Source of the DNA: Gonocerus acuteangulatus
Taxonomy: Eukaryota > Arthropoda > Insecta > Hemiptera > Coreidae
NCBI GenBank assembly: GCA_946811695.1
Contig: OX328124.1
Location: 85,421,293-85,485,292, forward strand
DNA: 64,000 bases
Direction of reading: 5' to 3'
Positions 34,133 to 45,549 of this stretch are shown in pieces (the stretch's first letter is position 1; each line of letters begins with the position of its first letter). The translations under genes were made by a program, and so were the position numbers. The notes below the pieces were generated by a model that had not been told where the DNA came from, ran no database searches, and saw only the letters and a program-made list of their open reading frames with translations.

Positions 34133-34355
34133 GGCACACCCGTCTGACTCACGAATACCTAATGTCAAATAAGGAAAAACCAAGATGTCAATCATCAAAC
34201 AAGACCTCACAATCAAACATATACTGACTGAGTGCTACTTAAGACGTGATCTAGATATCCCATATGACATGACAGAACTCCTTGGAGATGACAGCCGCCA
34301 TATTGGCACAATACTGAAACATTTAAAGAACATAAACATCTACAATAAAATGTAA
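34133..34355 (+). pseudogene. ORF2 C-terminal tail of I-group LINE
   Basis: The peptide HTRLTHEYLMSNKEKPRC is followed by a small deletion that removes part of the zinc motif and shifts the frame. DLTIKHILTECYL, then DMTELLGDDSRHIGTI and NINIYNKM follow before the stop. It is very close to the copy at 63168-63473. Inactive fragment. Confidence 0.7.
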
Positions 34356-34538
34356 CACCTAAACGAATACCAAGCCAAATTTTCTAATAAAAGCATAGCA
34401 AATATAAGAAAAATGTACACTCATTTAAAGAAAACAGCTAGCAGATCATTTTACGTTGCCCTCTACCGAAAAGTATTGAAGAAAATGCGCAACGCTACCA
34501 AAGCGATGCATAAAAATCAATAATAATAATAATAATAA
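34133..34538 (+). mobile_element. 5'-truncated I-group LINE with (AAT)n tail
   Basis: TCATTTATAG flanks it at 34123-34132 and 34539-34548, a 10-bp target duplication. It contains the end of ORF2, a roughly 180-bp 3' UTR and an AATAATAAT tail. Such a trinucleotide 3' end is characteristic of I elements. The copy at 62986-63910 is the same family on the other strand. Confidence 0.8.
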
Positions 34539-34762
34539 TCATTTATAGACTACAATATTAGAGCTATTCTTGAGACGATAATTCCTGTTTTCCTTCAAAG
34601 AAACTAGTATAATATTCAAATCTAACGAGAGGTAGTAATAGAGAGAAGGAGAGATTGTGTAATTTCATAAAATATTCATCAATTTATATATAAATAATAA
34701 ATTGTCCCCATTCAAACGAAGATATAGCTTTATGGGTTTTTGTGATTATATTTACTTTCATT

Positions 34763-34763
<1 letters not shown>

Positions 34764-34819
<56 letters not shown>

Positions 34820-35070
34820 GTGGCTTGGTGCTAAAAGGGCCTATGTCAATTTTTTCATATTTTGAGTTTTTTATTTACTTCCCTTAAAATACATGCAAAA
34901 AACCAAATATACATGTATATAAATATATATATTTATATACATGTATGTATATGGTACAAATATATATACAATATATTTATATATTTGGTTTTATGCAAGT
35001 ATTTCAAGGGAAGTAAATGAAAATACAAAATATGAAAAAATTGACATAGGCCCTTTTAGCACCAAGCCAC

Positions 35071-35119
<49 letters not shown>

Positions 35120-35308
35120 GACACACACACACACACAAATTTGAACCACTGTTATATTCGAGATCTATGGGTTCTGTAACGTATCGTTGTCGGCTCCTTC
35201 GTATTGCGGTATGAAACCCGCTTAAGAGGTTGATATTAATACTCATTAGATCAACCTCTTAAGAGGGTTTCCGCCTCCTTATGAAGGGAGGGAGAAACCG
35301 CGCTAAAA
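34764..35308 (+). mobile_element. HINE-A 3' part with a large palindrome in its TA region
   Basis: The 3' portion (CAAATTTGAACCACTG, TTGTCGGCTCC, terminal GAGAAACCGCGCTAAAA at about 35308) is standard but diverged. Upstream, ATCTGTGGCTTGGTGC at 34817 and its complement at about 35058 form the outer part of inverted arms of roughly 90 bp, each flanked outside by (TA)n. A second inverted pair, AACCTCTTAAGAGG-centred, straddles 35215-35270. Confidence 0.6.
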
Positions 35309-35542
35309 ATCATTTATATCGATTGATATATAAAATATCAATCGCATTGTTGTCGATAATTAAATAAATGGTGTTAAGTTTAAATGGAAGGGCACTTCTA
35401 GTAAATCATTATGCTCTTGAATTTATATGCAGCCGTATTCTTACATAGGTAGGTACTGAAAAGTTATTTCTTGTTTTTTGTCAGCCGTCATACAGTGTTA
35501 CTTGCAATGAAAAAAGTTGAGAGCTGGGTAAAAAAAAAGGTT
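35309..35542. other. unassigned sequence
   Basis: AT-rich spacer after a HINE-A end; nothing recognised. Confidence 0.3.
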
Positions 35543-35728
35543 TTAGTTTAATTTATATTCAGAGGTTCGGGTAGGAGTTTCGGGATGAGACTTGGATAGA
35601 AAAACCCATATGGAGTAGCGCTCATACATATTTAGACAGGTGAAAGTTTTAGATTGGCTCCATATTGAGAAAAAGTCACACCTGCCACACTTGGCAATAC
35701 CACAGCCTGGTGGCTTTCTCACAACCAT
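35543..35728 (-). pseudogene. possible Penelope-like linker fragment
   Basis: The minus frame has PPGCGIAKCGRC followed by SKTFTCLNMYERYSI. This resembles the Cys-containing linker that lies between reverse transcriptase and GIY-YIG domains in Penelope-like elements. Only this stretch is recognisable and no catalytic motif is visible, so it may be coincidental. Confidence 0.3.
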
Positions 35729-35774
35729 CTAAACCATTCCTTAACACTTTCTTTACCCCTTTCACGCTTATTGG

Positions 35775-35775
<1 letters not shown>

Positions 35776-35836
<61 letters not shown>
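35776..35836. repeat. poly(T) tract of about 60 bases
   Basis: A nearly pure T run. On the minus strand it would be the A-tail of a retrotransposed copy, and the possible Penelope or LINE sequence beside it is a candidate, but no target duplication was found. Confidence 0.8.
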
Positions 35837-35837
<1 letters not shown>

Positions 35838-36063
35838 GCTTCAGAGCTTGCCTTTTGGTGATATTTGCTTTACCTCTAAAACTGGGGAATTAGGTTTAAC
35901 TTTCATTTGAATTATAAATCTATGGCTATATTTTTATTTATTTTTCTGTATTACATTGTTATTACATACTGCCTTATATACATCTGGTCACACTGGTTTG
36001 AAAACATCACAAGCCTAGTTGCTGTGAAACCTAAATTATTTAAATATAATATATTAATTTTAA

Positions 36064-36294
36064 TATTTCATTGATTTTGGGAAATTTGCTTCCTCTGAAA
36101 ATATAGGAAAGGAACAAGAGACATTAAGACTCTTTAATGATTGCCGCCATGAAATACAAATTTTAAAGCAATATTCACATAATAAAAATGTGTTTATCAA
36201 ACACAATACCCCTTTGCCATCTTCAAAAGCCGTTGAAAGACTGTTCAGCTATGCTACTATTACAAATCCTCCAAAGAGTAATAAATATGCTTAA
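36064..36294 (+). pseudogene. hAT transposase C-terminal (dimerisation) fragment
   Basis: The open frame ends in NTPLPSSKAVERLFSYATIT, the signature of the hAT transposase dimerisation region, followed by a stop at 36292-36294. Upstream residues (LFNDCRHEIQILKQYS) are consistent with the same domain. The catalytic core is absent. The two hAT-like MITEs in this window (4279, 40831) could have depended on a related enzyme. Confidence 0.65.
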
Positions 36295-37485
36295 TGAAAA
36301 AATTGAAAAATTAAATTTTTAATGAATGAAAATGCACATTTATTTCCTACGAATAAAAATATTTTGTTTTATATTGTAAATTTAGTTTTACTAGCATATT
36401 TTATTTTTGCCTTTCTTAATTTAAATTCATTATATAAATTATAATATTTCGTTTCATTAAGTTTTATCGGATATAAAGATATCTACTATATATTTGTCAA
36501 ATACCACTTGCTTACTCGCTCACCGACCTATCATCGCCCAGCCCAAACCACATGACAGAAAAATTTGAAATGTTGCATGGACACTCCCTTTAGGATGTAA
36601 ACACTCGCTAAGAATGTTTTTTTTTATATTCAAATTTTTAAGTATTTTTTAGGGTTTTTTTAAAGGGAGCATTCACGCCTAGGCAGCATGCGTTGCTAGG
36701 ACGATAACAGGTCAGCTGTTGCCGAACTGTATCTATTTCATAATATTATTTTTATTTACAGTTCATTTCAACCATGATGGCAGACCTTGAATTACTAGAC
36801 ATAAACTGTGGTATTGTCCTTCATAGAGTTTACGCTATACCTGGTGATGGTCCATCCATAATACTATTAATAACCCTTGCACAGCCTCATCACACATCAG
36901 AATCCCCAGTCAGAGCATATCTTGGTAATGCTCGCAAATATAATAGGTGTTTCCGAATGACATCTTGGAAACATAAATTCTGTAAATGTTATTACTAATC
37001 CATTTCATTTACACGAATATTGCTGATATTAGCTTCATATATGGCTAATTTTCTATTTCTTCTGATAAAATTTTATAGATTATTATCTTATGAGCTATAA
37101 AAGCGCTGAATGTTCCTTATAAAAGAGGTACCGCTAAGGGTGTGTGTCTCCTAGAAGCGGTGAAATATTCGTGCTAAAGGAACCGGACGGTTGACGGAGT
37201 GAGTACAAGCAAGAATAAATTGTGTGTAACGAACGGTGTAAACAGGCCAGCTCTAATAAGTCCAGCATAAATCCTAGTTAGCCACTTCGACCAGAAAGCC
37301 TGCAGGGGTCTGGCCATCAACTACTGCCAGATCTCAAGTAAGTGCACATAGTCTTTATCTCTCCTACAAAATATCTCGTTTTTCTTTATTTTCCGATAGG
37401 CCAATGATCAAACTTAATTCTATTGGCTGGACTTCAATATGAAATTAAACAATTCATTTCTCAACGAAAAAATATTTAACTTTTA
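36295..37485. other. unassigned sequence with one short plus-strand frame
   Basis: A 74-codon frame at 36774-36998 begins at an ATG in a reasonable initiation context (TTCAACCATGATGG), but no domain or repeat relationship was recognised. It could be a first exon or chance. The 37090-37330 part is less AT-rich than its surroundings and also unexplained. Confidence 0.25.
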
Positions 37486-37496
37486 GGGACATTAAG

Positions 37497-37640
37497 AAGT
37501 CGGCTAAGAACAAAATTTAGATTTTCGTAAAAATCTGTATTCCGAACGTTTCGGCATGCTCTTGACAGCCTTTTTCAGTAAAGATTCCCTAAGGGAATGG
37601 AAGATGGTCATACATTACCTAACTTACTGACTTATGCATA
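37497..37640 (-). mobile_element. Penelope-like 3' remnant, minus strand
   Basis: The reverse complement has the arrangement seen at 10396 and 14834: CTGA, four bases, a GGC...GCC stem, GAAACG, then an ACAGATTTTT-like stretch. It is a different sub-family from the other two. Confidence 0.45.
37541..37580 (-). ncRNA. hammerhead-ribozyme-like motif, degenerate
   Basis: The minus strand reads CTGAAAAAGGCTGTC, loop, GCATGCC, then GAAACGTTC. Core G is lost, stem II retains only three clear pairs, and the palindromic ACGT of stem III is kept. Confidence 0.4.
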
Positions 37641-37716
37641 TTAACTGATATTATGACTCTGAAACTGTGAATGTAAACCAAAAAAAAATTAGAAACTCAA
37701 CAGTTCTCTGTTCGAA

Positions 37717-37935
37717 AAAGAACAACCTTACATTAAAGCAGCAAGTAATATCAACCAGGCTTCGCGTTGGACACACTCTTATCTTATGGAAATAGGAAAC
37801 AGATCACAATGCACTGCAGATTATGACACAACTTACCAGTTCCACAAGAATTATACATCTTACTGACTGAAAACATCCCATATATCAGAAAAAATACCGA
37901 AACTGAAATTATTGGAAGTCTTATTTAAAAAAAAA
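37717..37935 (+). pseudogene. decayed I-group LINE ORF2 tail
   Basis: QVISTRLRVGHTLIL corresponds to the QVVLTRLRIGHSLLT block of the copy at 17552. Several stops and shifts follow, and the sequence ends in an A-run at 37926-37941. An old copy. Confidence 0.5.
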
Positions 37936-37985
37936 AAAAAAATATGTATAGGATTTGTTTATTACAGAGAGCACTAATTATTTAA

Positions 37986-38585
37986 CTATATATATAAAAA
38001 TCACGTGTCTGTCTGTTTGGCCTTTTGTCTGTTTGTCCGTATGCCTGTTTGTTCCTTATAAAATCTACATACACCGTTTGACCGATTTTGACCAAACTCG
38101 GCACATAGATAGGTCTTGATACGGGAAATCTCCTAGGCTCGGTCAAAATAGTCAAATTTCAAAATTTGGTCAAAGGTTTTGTTCAAGAAAAATTGGCTAC
38201 ACTGAACCATTCAGATTCTGACGGTAATTTTTAATCGACATCCATTTTGAATAATGTCTCAAATTTATATGTTGATGTTGTTGATAATTAGAATAACTCG
38301 AACTCATTGATGGCTTTACATCGTTATATAATCATGTAATGCAGTTTATTTAAATTTTATATCAACAGTCACTGTCTAACTAAGGAGCACTGGCCTTTCT
38401 TTGATCTTACTCGCAGGTGTTGTAGGTGATGGCCTCTGTCGGCTGTAATACGAATTGCTGTGGTGCTGGTCTCTGTTGGCTGTTTCAACAAATTCTCAAC
38501 GTTTGACCGATTTCGACGTAACTGGGTTTACAGGTAGATCTTAATACGGCGTGAGTCATAGGCAGACACTGGGTAACAGCTAGTT
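37986..38585 (+). mobile_element. family C element
   Basis: It begins in TATATATAAAAATCACGTG and CTGTCTGTTTGGCC, then has ACCGATTTTGACCAAACTCG. It continues colinearly (in reverse) with the copy at 44715-45335, through TTGATGTTGTTGATAATTAG and CACTGTCTAACTAAGGA, to a second ACCGATTTCGACG block and the end CTGGGTAACAGCTAGTTC. Non-coding. The TA tract is nearly lost in this copy. Related to families A and B by the shared module, but its ends differ. Confidence 0.7.
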
Positions 38586-38721
38586 CTTTATAAAATTATA
38601 AACTGCCTTTAAGTTTTCTACTATGTTACTTTTTAATTTATATTTAGATTTCATATTTTTCTTTGTGTCACGACACCTTATTAAAACAGTTAAATATTCC
38701 TAGAGTTTGCAATTATGCAAG

Positions 38722-38943
38722 TGCAAAGTATCGAATGTGAAAAAAAAAAAAAAATCATTTCCAATCTAGACTACTGATTGCTGTTGGAATGATAGACGGC
38801 AAACTCTAGAATCCAAGTGAAAAGGGAATTTAACCACTGCCAAAAGGTTGCATCTGCCGACTATTTGACTGTTCAAAAGCAAAGTAACGAACAAAAGTTT
38901 CTTCACTCTGGAAAGTGGTGATTTGCACATTCGATACTTTGCA
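38722..38943. repeat. inverted repeat pair, 18 bp perfect arms
   Basis: TGCAAAGTATCGAATGTG at 38722-38739 and its exact complement at 38926-38943. A second inverted pair, CTAGAGTTTGC (about 38700) and GCAAACTCTAG (38799), overlaps it. It may be a MITE remnant; no target duplication was seen. Confidence 0.55.
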
Positions 38944-39271
38944 TTTGTATCGACGATATGATGTTTTTATCCAATAATTAATTTTAACCTAGTACTAGTC
39001 AGAATAATATTTTTCCGCTAAAGAAGGATAAATCTATTGACCTGGAGCAAAATTAGCAAAAGCGTGATGGATTTGTGCCGAAGGGGATCACCAGAAAGAT
39101 AAATATTATTAAAATCAGAGGTATATTACGTTTATATGACAATTTAAACACAGAGGTATTTTACTGTAGGCATAATTTATTTGAATAATTCATTTACTGC
39201 TTAGATGTATTATTTATGAAACAATTTCGAGGAACCTCCAATTATGTGATATTTTATAAATAGGTTATGTC

Positions 39272-39400
39272 ATCGCATTTCCTCCCTCCCTCCATTCAGA
39301 GAAAATCTGCTTATCAGGTAGACCTCATGACGCAATCCGGAAGTGCCGAATAGAAGGTTCAGAACCATTAGATCACGAAAATGACGGTGGTTCAAATTTG

Positions 39401-39468
<68 letters not shown>

Positions 39469-39694
39469 CGAGTTCTACCTGGTTCAAATATACGCGGATT
39501 TAATTAAATTTAGTTCAAAAATACTTTGAGTAATTTTAAAGGTCAAGTTTGTTAACCTGGAGAAGCCGTACTCCGGAACAAGGTTTTATCGACGATATTG
39601 GTAATGTATGCTTACATTTTTGCATTACTGGGACTGCAGGTATACGTTTCATAAGTAATTGAACGCAAGGAATCTAATGAAACCATTTCCAAAG

Positions 39695-39767
<73 letters not shown>

Positions 39768-39850
39768 CGTTGTCAAGATAAATGGAAAATCTAGGTTTTT
39801 CTATAGGTTGTTGGATAAATTCCTTTATATCTTGAACTCGGTTGGGAAAT
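39272..39850 (-). mobile_element. diverged HINE-A copy with two TA tracts
   Basis: It begins in a decayed 3' hairpin (CGCATTTCCTCCCTCC), then GACCTCATGACGCAATCC and CGGTGGTTCAAATTTG. TA tracts lie at about 39402-39466 and 39698-39762, the second inside the interior modules where TA is not normally found. It is interrupted at 39851 by a pentanucleotide repeat. Confidence 0.65.
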
Positions 39851-40220
39851 CATAGTAGATTAGATTAGATTAGATTACAGGTGCCCGGATAACCGAGGAA
39901 CCGGACCGAGGGCTGCAAGACCTTTTGTGCCACCCGACGTGTTACAATGCCAGACCCGTATCAGAGATGAACCTCCTTAAAGTTGTATGGTTCATCTCCG
40001 GTATCTAAACGACGTAAGCACTTCTCCCATTCTTCTAGCATTAGAACTGAACAGTAATAATATTTATTTAGAATTAAAAATAGTCATATACAGACCAAGA
40101 CACTACACACTACCCACCATGAAATTAACAAATGATTTCAATGTTACAAGTAAAAGAAGTAAGAAGTACAAGTATGTTCTACACTGGAGTAAAGAGTTGG
40201 CCCTTCGGTGAGTCCGCCTG
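39851..40220 (-). mobile_element. probable LINE 3' UTR with (TAATC)n tail
   Basis: AGATTAGATTAGATTAGATT at 39855 is a (TAATC)n tail on the minus strand, a common LINE 3' end in insects. The adjoining sequence (minus: CCGGTTCCTCGGTTATCC, GGGCACCTG) is less AT-rich than its surroundings, like LINE UTRs. No coding part is visible. Confidence 0.45.
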
Positions 40221-40430
40221 CAACGAACCTATCCTTTAACAAAGATTTATAACATTCCTAATAGGCGAAACGGGTTTACAGTTTAACCCAAATGGTATTT
40301 TTCCTTTTACTTTAACTGCGCTCGTAAATACACCATAGTAGTTCAAGTGTTCTCTTTTAGGAGATGGTTTTATGGCGATTACTTTTAGGTAGAGGGTATT
40401 TCATAACGAGTAGAATTATTGATAAAAAAA

Positions 40431-40520
40431 AAATACCGACTCGTAGGAACAGAGGCATATTAGTACGCTTCTAGTGTAATTTGTAAAGCTTAGAATAGAA
40501 ACAGCTATTGTGACTTACTA
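40431..40520 (+). mobile_element. decayed HINE-A 5' terminus
   Basis: ACCGACTCGTAGGAACAG, then TATTAGTACGCTTC, CTAGTGTAATTTG and AGAATAGAAACAGCTATT match the family A 5' region in order, with many substitutions. Confidence 0.5.
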
Positions 40521-40830
40521 ACCTCACTAATAATAATAACTTAATAATTAACATTTTTATATAAGCAAATTGCTGTAAAAAAAAATAAAATTATTCTGTA
40601 AGCAATAGACAATGCAATAGAAGTAGCTAATGTTTTGTCGCAATCTTTCTTGAAAAATGTCAACAGATTTCAAATTGTCTGAGAGAGAGCCACTGTAACC
40701 TCCTCCTGTTATCAACTACACAGGCCCAGCGTCAGTTTTGCCCCAAAAAATAAATAAATAATAGACATTGCAATGATTGTGATGACAGGGCGAACACTGC
40801 AAAACAACCCCCCATCGCTGTGCCTGTGAT

Positions 40831-41096
40831 CTTGGGCGTATAAAGGGGGGGGGGGGGGGCTGAGGGGCTGCAGCCCCCCCCCCCCCCGAAATTTTGATTT
40901 GATGGTAAAAACTTGACGTAGAACCCTGAAAAATAAATTAAATAAGATCACTTAGTTCATAAAAAATATTTTATTTTACGTGTAATAGCGTTCCAAGCTC
41001 TAAATTTTTAGTATTCCATACCACGGAAATGGTCTCAGCCCCCCCCCCCCCAAAATTTTCCCAGTCCCTCCCGAAATTATTTTCTAAATACGCCCA
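40831..41096. mobile_element. hAT-like MITE (family D) with target duplication
   Basis: TGCCTGTGAT flanks the element at 40821-40830 and 41097-41106. The ends are CTTGGGCGTAT and ATACGCCCATG. If the duplication is taken as 8 bp (CCTGTGAT), this fits hAT. A G-run of about 17 and a C-run of about 15 enclose CTGAGGGGCTGCAG near the left end and would form a strong hairpin. Confidence 0.7.
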
Positions 41097-41106
41097 TGCC
41101 TGTGAT

Positions 41107-41486
41107 AACCAGCCTAGTGTAAAAATGGCGTCTACCCTTGTTTGTGCTCTCGTGGTGTCCCAGTTTTTTTATCTGGCATTATTTATTACATCCTTATTAT
41201 TATTTCGAAGTCCATTTTTAGTATTGCTATGTTTTTTTTTTATAATTTAGATTTATTATATTTTAATTTCGTCAGCAGAGTGTTATTTTTGATTTCTTTG
41301 GGATCATTATAGTGAACGTTTATTTTATCAAGTTGTTTTCATCCTTCACTACTCGTTCACTAAAGAACCACATCAGGAAACTGACATTATTACTCCATTT
41401 AAATACCGATTAATCCGAATGAGATCGCTCTAACAATAATCATATAAGAACCATATTTGCTTTCGAATAGATTCTTTATATTTATT
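41107..41486. other. unassigned sequence
   Basis: AT-rich, a few short hydrophobic frames without recognisable family; nothing supported. Confidence 0.3.
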
Positions 41487-41572
41487 ATGATTTCCCAACC
41501 GGGTTCAAGATATAAAGGAATTTATCCAACAACCTATAGGAAAACCTAGATTTTCCATTTACCTTGACAACG

Positions 41573-41618
<46 letters not shown>

Positions 41619-41710
41619 TATGTGGCTTTGGAAATGGTTTCATTAGATTCCTTACGTTCAATTACTTATAAAACGTACACCTACAGTCCCAGTAATGCAA
41701 AAATGTAAGC
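41487..41710 (+). mobile_element. HINE-A fragment, inverted relative to 39610-39850
   Basis: TTTCCCAACCGGGTTCAAG, ACAACCTATAGGAAAACC, CTTGACAACGG, a TA tract at 41576-41606, AATGGTTTCATTAGATTCC and CAGTCCCAGTAATGC are the complement, in order, of the 39610-39850 segment. The two lie 1.6 kb apart in opposite orientation. Confidence 0.65.
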
Positions 41711-41711
41711 A

Positions 41712-42095
41712 TGATGGGCTGAAGCTGAACATAAGAGCAAGTGGAGTCAAAGCACTACCCACAGACAGGCAAAGAAATTTATGGTATTTGCGGACAAGAA
41801 GAGAACGGATACACTGCTCAACCTTTACAGAAGCAAGGTGAAATTTCTAACAGCCCTACTCACAGGCACTGTAAACTACGGAGACACCTCTACTCCATGG
41901 GACTCACCATTACAACATGGTGCCGATTGTGTTCTGAAGACGATGAAACTCCATACCACATCGTATGTAGATGCACGACACTGGCAGCCAAGAAGTACAT
42001 GCACTTCGGAGCTCTGATAATTGATGATCCATCTACTGTGAAAAGGCCGTATACAGAATTTATAATATGCAAGCGAATTTTATGCACATACTGAC
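41712..42095 (+). pseudogene. LINE ORF2 C-terminal fragment, frameshifted
   Basis: An upstream frame (KVKFLTALLTG) and a downstream frame (CKLRRHLYSMGL, then the zinc motif CRLCSEDDETPYHIVCRC) join if one base is supplied at CAGGCACTG, where the conserved TGHC motif is expected. It overlaps the RNase H fragment at 29164-29345 by about 20 bp. The polypeptide tail ends at about 42092. Not functional. Confidence 0.7.
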
Positions 42096-42193
42096 AGACT
42101 GCAAGGACAGATACTGACTGTATCATCCACATGGCTTACTGACTGAAGGTAAACAACATTTGGACAAAATATCCTCGTTAATAATCACAGTGA

Positions 42194-42198
<5 letters not shown>

Positions 42199-42232
<34 letters not shown>

Positions 42233-42345
42233 CTAGATTACCACTACGAATACCAAGTTTCGTTGAAATATAACAAATATTACGGCTGGCATGGTCAAAT
42301 TAGCGTTTTGGGTTCGGGGTAAACCCCCCCCCCCCCCCCTCCTCG
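42199..42345 (+). mobile_element. poly(T) followed by a HINE-B repeat fragment
   Basis: About 34 T residues (42199-42232) abut one 143-bp-type unit of family B, from AGATTACCACTACGAATACC to GGGTTCGGGGTAAACCCC. The sharp boundary suggests that a retroelement on the minus strand inserted in or beside a B array. Confidence 0.6.
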
Positions 42346-44714
42346 TAATATAAAGCCCGACCATCTTCCAAAATAATTGTTCTCATTCAGGCAGGAGTGG
42401 TCTCATTCGACTCGGCACAAAATGATGATACCGAAATCTCAAAGATTCAAGTACCTAAAGGTTTTTTTCTCCCCAAAATTGGGTGTCTGTCACCACAGCG
42501 TCCGGATAAAATTAAAAAGGAAAATGTTAAGAACTATAAAAATGATTTATTTTGATAGCGCCCCAATGTCAAGAAACATCATACTTTGATTACTTATAAA
42601 AATGAGCCAATTGCTCTTCTGCAGCCTCTGTCAATCTTAATAAATAAATAAAAATTAAACGTCTCCTAGATGATATGGTTTACTTGACCTTTCTTATACA
42701 AGCAAGGAATAACCCCTTCTTAACTTAAATAAACTGGGCAACCAACATTGATACTATCGGTATATATGTATCTTAATAAGACGGTGCTCTGGGAGGGCAG
42801 AAAGAAGCAATAACTATTCTCAGTCAATATCTATGGTATTGACTTTTATTCATTTCTATTACGCGGGTTTTTTTTTTACTCTTTAAAGACATTTATCTGG
42901 GAATAAAGTATATTCATTCAATTAGATATCGTTATTACCAATTATAGATCTACTGATAATAATTTCAGTACGCTAATGAAATTTGCCATAGAATCATTTA
43001 TTTTTTACACTTTTCATTTTTTTTTGGCGATTTATCCACAAGTTATCGCCCATTTCTAGCCAGGTATGACTGATGCCTTTTTTTCCAATTCTTGAAGTGC
43101 TTAGAGCTTAACACTAAAGGCCGAATATTCGCGCCGAGAAGACTTATTTCAAACATTATTATTACGAAGGTTCTTCCCGTACTAATATATGTTCCTAAAA
43201 GATTCTTTTAGGGCAGCAAACCGTTTGGTTGGAGCCATTTTCATAATGGGAAGTAGAGAAAGGTCAGAATCTATTCTTATTTAATTTCAGATTCCCTATG
43301 AATAAATAATTTGAAAAATCAAAAAAGATGGCTTGTATGCTAATTCTTTCTCCTAAGTAATGGTTTTCTTGTAAGTTAATCCAGTGTGAAAAATATTCAA
43401 TGTCCCGTCAAACGGAACAACCGAACCGAAGAGGTCCCTGTAAAAGGCGTTCTACCTTGAAATATCAATTAGATTTTAAGCAGGAGCAAGAAGGGTCGTC
43501 GGGGCAAAGGGCTTAAATTTATGACAATCTGATTAGGGTTAGAGGAAGAAGGTCTCGGATTGGTACGTGTGAGCGAGATAGCCAAGGCCCTGTTGAATTA
43601 TTCAAGAAGCCCGCCGAGAAAGAAGGCGTCTCAGATAGGACTATCTGGGAGCAGAACGTCAGGGCATGTCTCCGGAGACAGCGTCGAGCCAGGGGTCTTC
43701 CCCACTTAGAGTCAGCCCGCTACCTACAAACTCAGATTTATACGCCCTCTAATAGTGACACACAGTTTACTCCTAAACAATTTACTGCCTCACTTTATTT
43801 CCACCCTCCCCCTTCTGCGTGCCTCCTGATCTACTTGCCCGAGACAAATGAGCTGTTTTTCTTGGATTTGGAATGCTCAGGAGAATGTCTGTCGGAATTA
43901 AGATGTCTTTGGTAAACTAAACTTTTCTTTGATCCGATGTAATCTGATTATCAACTAACCTTTACGGAATAAATGCTCTCTGAAAGTCACAATAACTCAA
44001 GACAAACAAAAGCAAATACATAGAAAATATACAGAAAATTAAGTAATAAAATGGACTTACTACTATTAATGGGTTGCTAACTGCTGATAGAGTGTTACAT
44101 ATTCATCTTCATAAATTAATTTTTATTGGTAATTATTTCGTTCGGGTAGTTTTATCATTTTTTCTTCATTTCCATAATTTTATTTTAATAATTTATGAGG
44201 GGAAAATCATATAAAAAACCGCCATTCGTCAAAAACCGAGAATAAACAAAAAAAAAAAAGATATAGAAAAATGATATATTTTAATTTCAATATAAGCTTT
44301 GCCTTTTTATGCCTAGAGAACCAATATATAGACTCAGCAATAACAAAAATATTTTATCTCAATATTCGTAGTTTTTCTATTTAAATAGAAATAATTTTGA
44401 GTAAATCATGGTCCCTTATTTTCTTGGAATTTATCCTCTAATTCTGTCGAGAATTTTGAAGATATTTCCTAGTTTTCGTAATCTAAAGTTCACTCAGGAT
44501 CATTCGCCTTGACCGTAGAACATAGGCAGTTTCAAGTACTACGATGGTACCACAATTTCATTTTTCTCATTAGTCTGAAAAAAATGTTTCTTTATATTGT
44601 TTATTAACAACTACTTGTCTGCAAAATGAAAATATTTTATTATTCTGTAAAGAATAATAATTTTAAAAAGCTATTACAACGCAAACGTAATACATCTTTC
44701 CTTTTATGTTATAC
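42346..44714. other. unassigned 2.4-kb region
   Basis: No HINE, LINE or SINE match was recognised, making this one of the two longest stretches of possibly unique DNA here. 43440-43740 is less AT-rich and carries no long frame. An unannotated exon or regulatory DNA cannot be excluded. Confidence 0.3.
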
Positions 44715-45265
44715 TAGTGTTCCCCGGCATGCCATGCTACACCTACTTTCTGTCTATGACACTCCCCGTATCAAGATCTACCTGTGTACCATGTTACGTC
44801 AAAATTGGTCAAACGGTGTGAATTTGTATATATCTGACAAGCAATTCGTGAAGCAACCAACAGAGGCCAGCACCACAGCCTGCGAGTAAATAGCTCTTAT
44901 CAAAGAAAGGCCAGCAGTCCTTAGTAAGACAGTGACTGTTGAAATAAATTGCATTTTATGATCATATAATGATGTAAATTCATCATCATGAGTTTGAGTT
45001 ATTCTAATTATCTACAACATCAAAACATAAATTTTTAGACATTATTCAAAATGGCCGTCAGAATCTGAATGGATCAGAGTAGCCAATTTTTCTTCAACAA
45101 AACTTTTGACCTTTTGATCAAATTTTGAAATTGACTATTTTGACCTAGCCTAGGAGATTCCCCATATCAAGACCTACCGGTGAGCCAAGTTTGCTCAAAA
45201 TCGGTCAAACGGTGTGGATTTGTATAAGGAACAAACAAAAATATGGACAAACAGACAGAGACGTG

Positions 45266-45332
<67 letters not shown>

Positions 45333-45335
45333 TTA
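44715..45335 (-). mobile_element. family C element, complete-looking copy
   Basis: It starts ACTAGTGTTCCCCGGC at 44723, includes AAAATTGGTCAAACGGTGTG, AGGCCAGCACCACAGC, GACATTATTCAAAATGGCC and CAAAATCGGTCAAACGGTG (45198), then ACAAACAGACAGAGACG and a long (TA)n at 45265-45330. There is no coding region. The order of parts mirrors families A and B near the TA tract. Confidence 0.7.
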
Positions 45336-45549
45336 ATCTGGAATCTAATGCCTACATGATTAGATCCAGCCTCTGCCTGATTGTATGCCTACATGATATG
45401 GAGTAAAGGATCTTTACACTTCCTCTATTAATTCACTTTTTCGTCAGAACATATCTAGTGTCAATTAACAACTATGAAAACAGTTCGAATTCATCTTTCT
45501 TCTAACATAGATATTTTTAATTAAGATATTTCATTAATACATATTTATT

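Noticed and set aside
36774..36998. 74-codon plus-strand frame as a host exon
   Set aside because: Good ATG context only; no domain, no clear splice pattern, no repeat match. Left as unassigned.
40846..40888. G-run/C-run as an assembly artefact
   Set aside because: A related copy at 4480-4530 has the same arrangement with shorter runs, so the structure is real even if the run lengths are uncertain.
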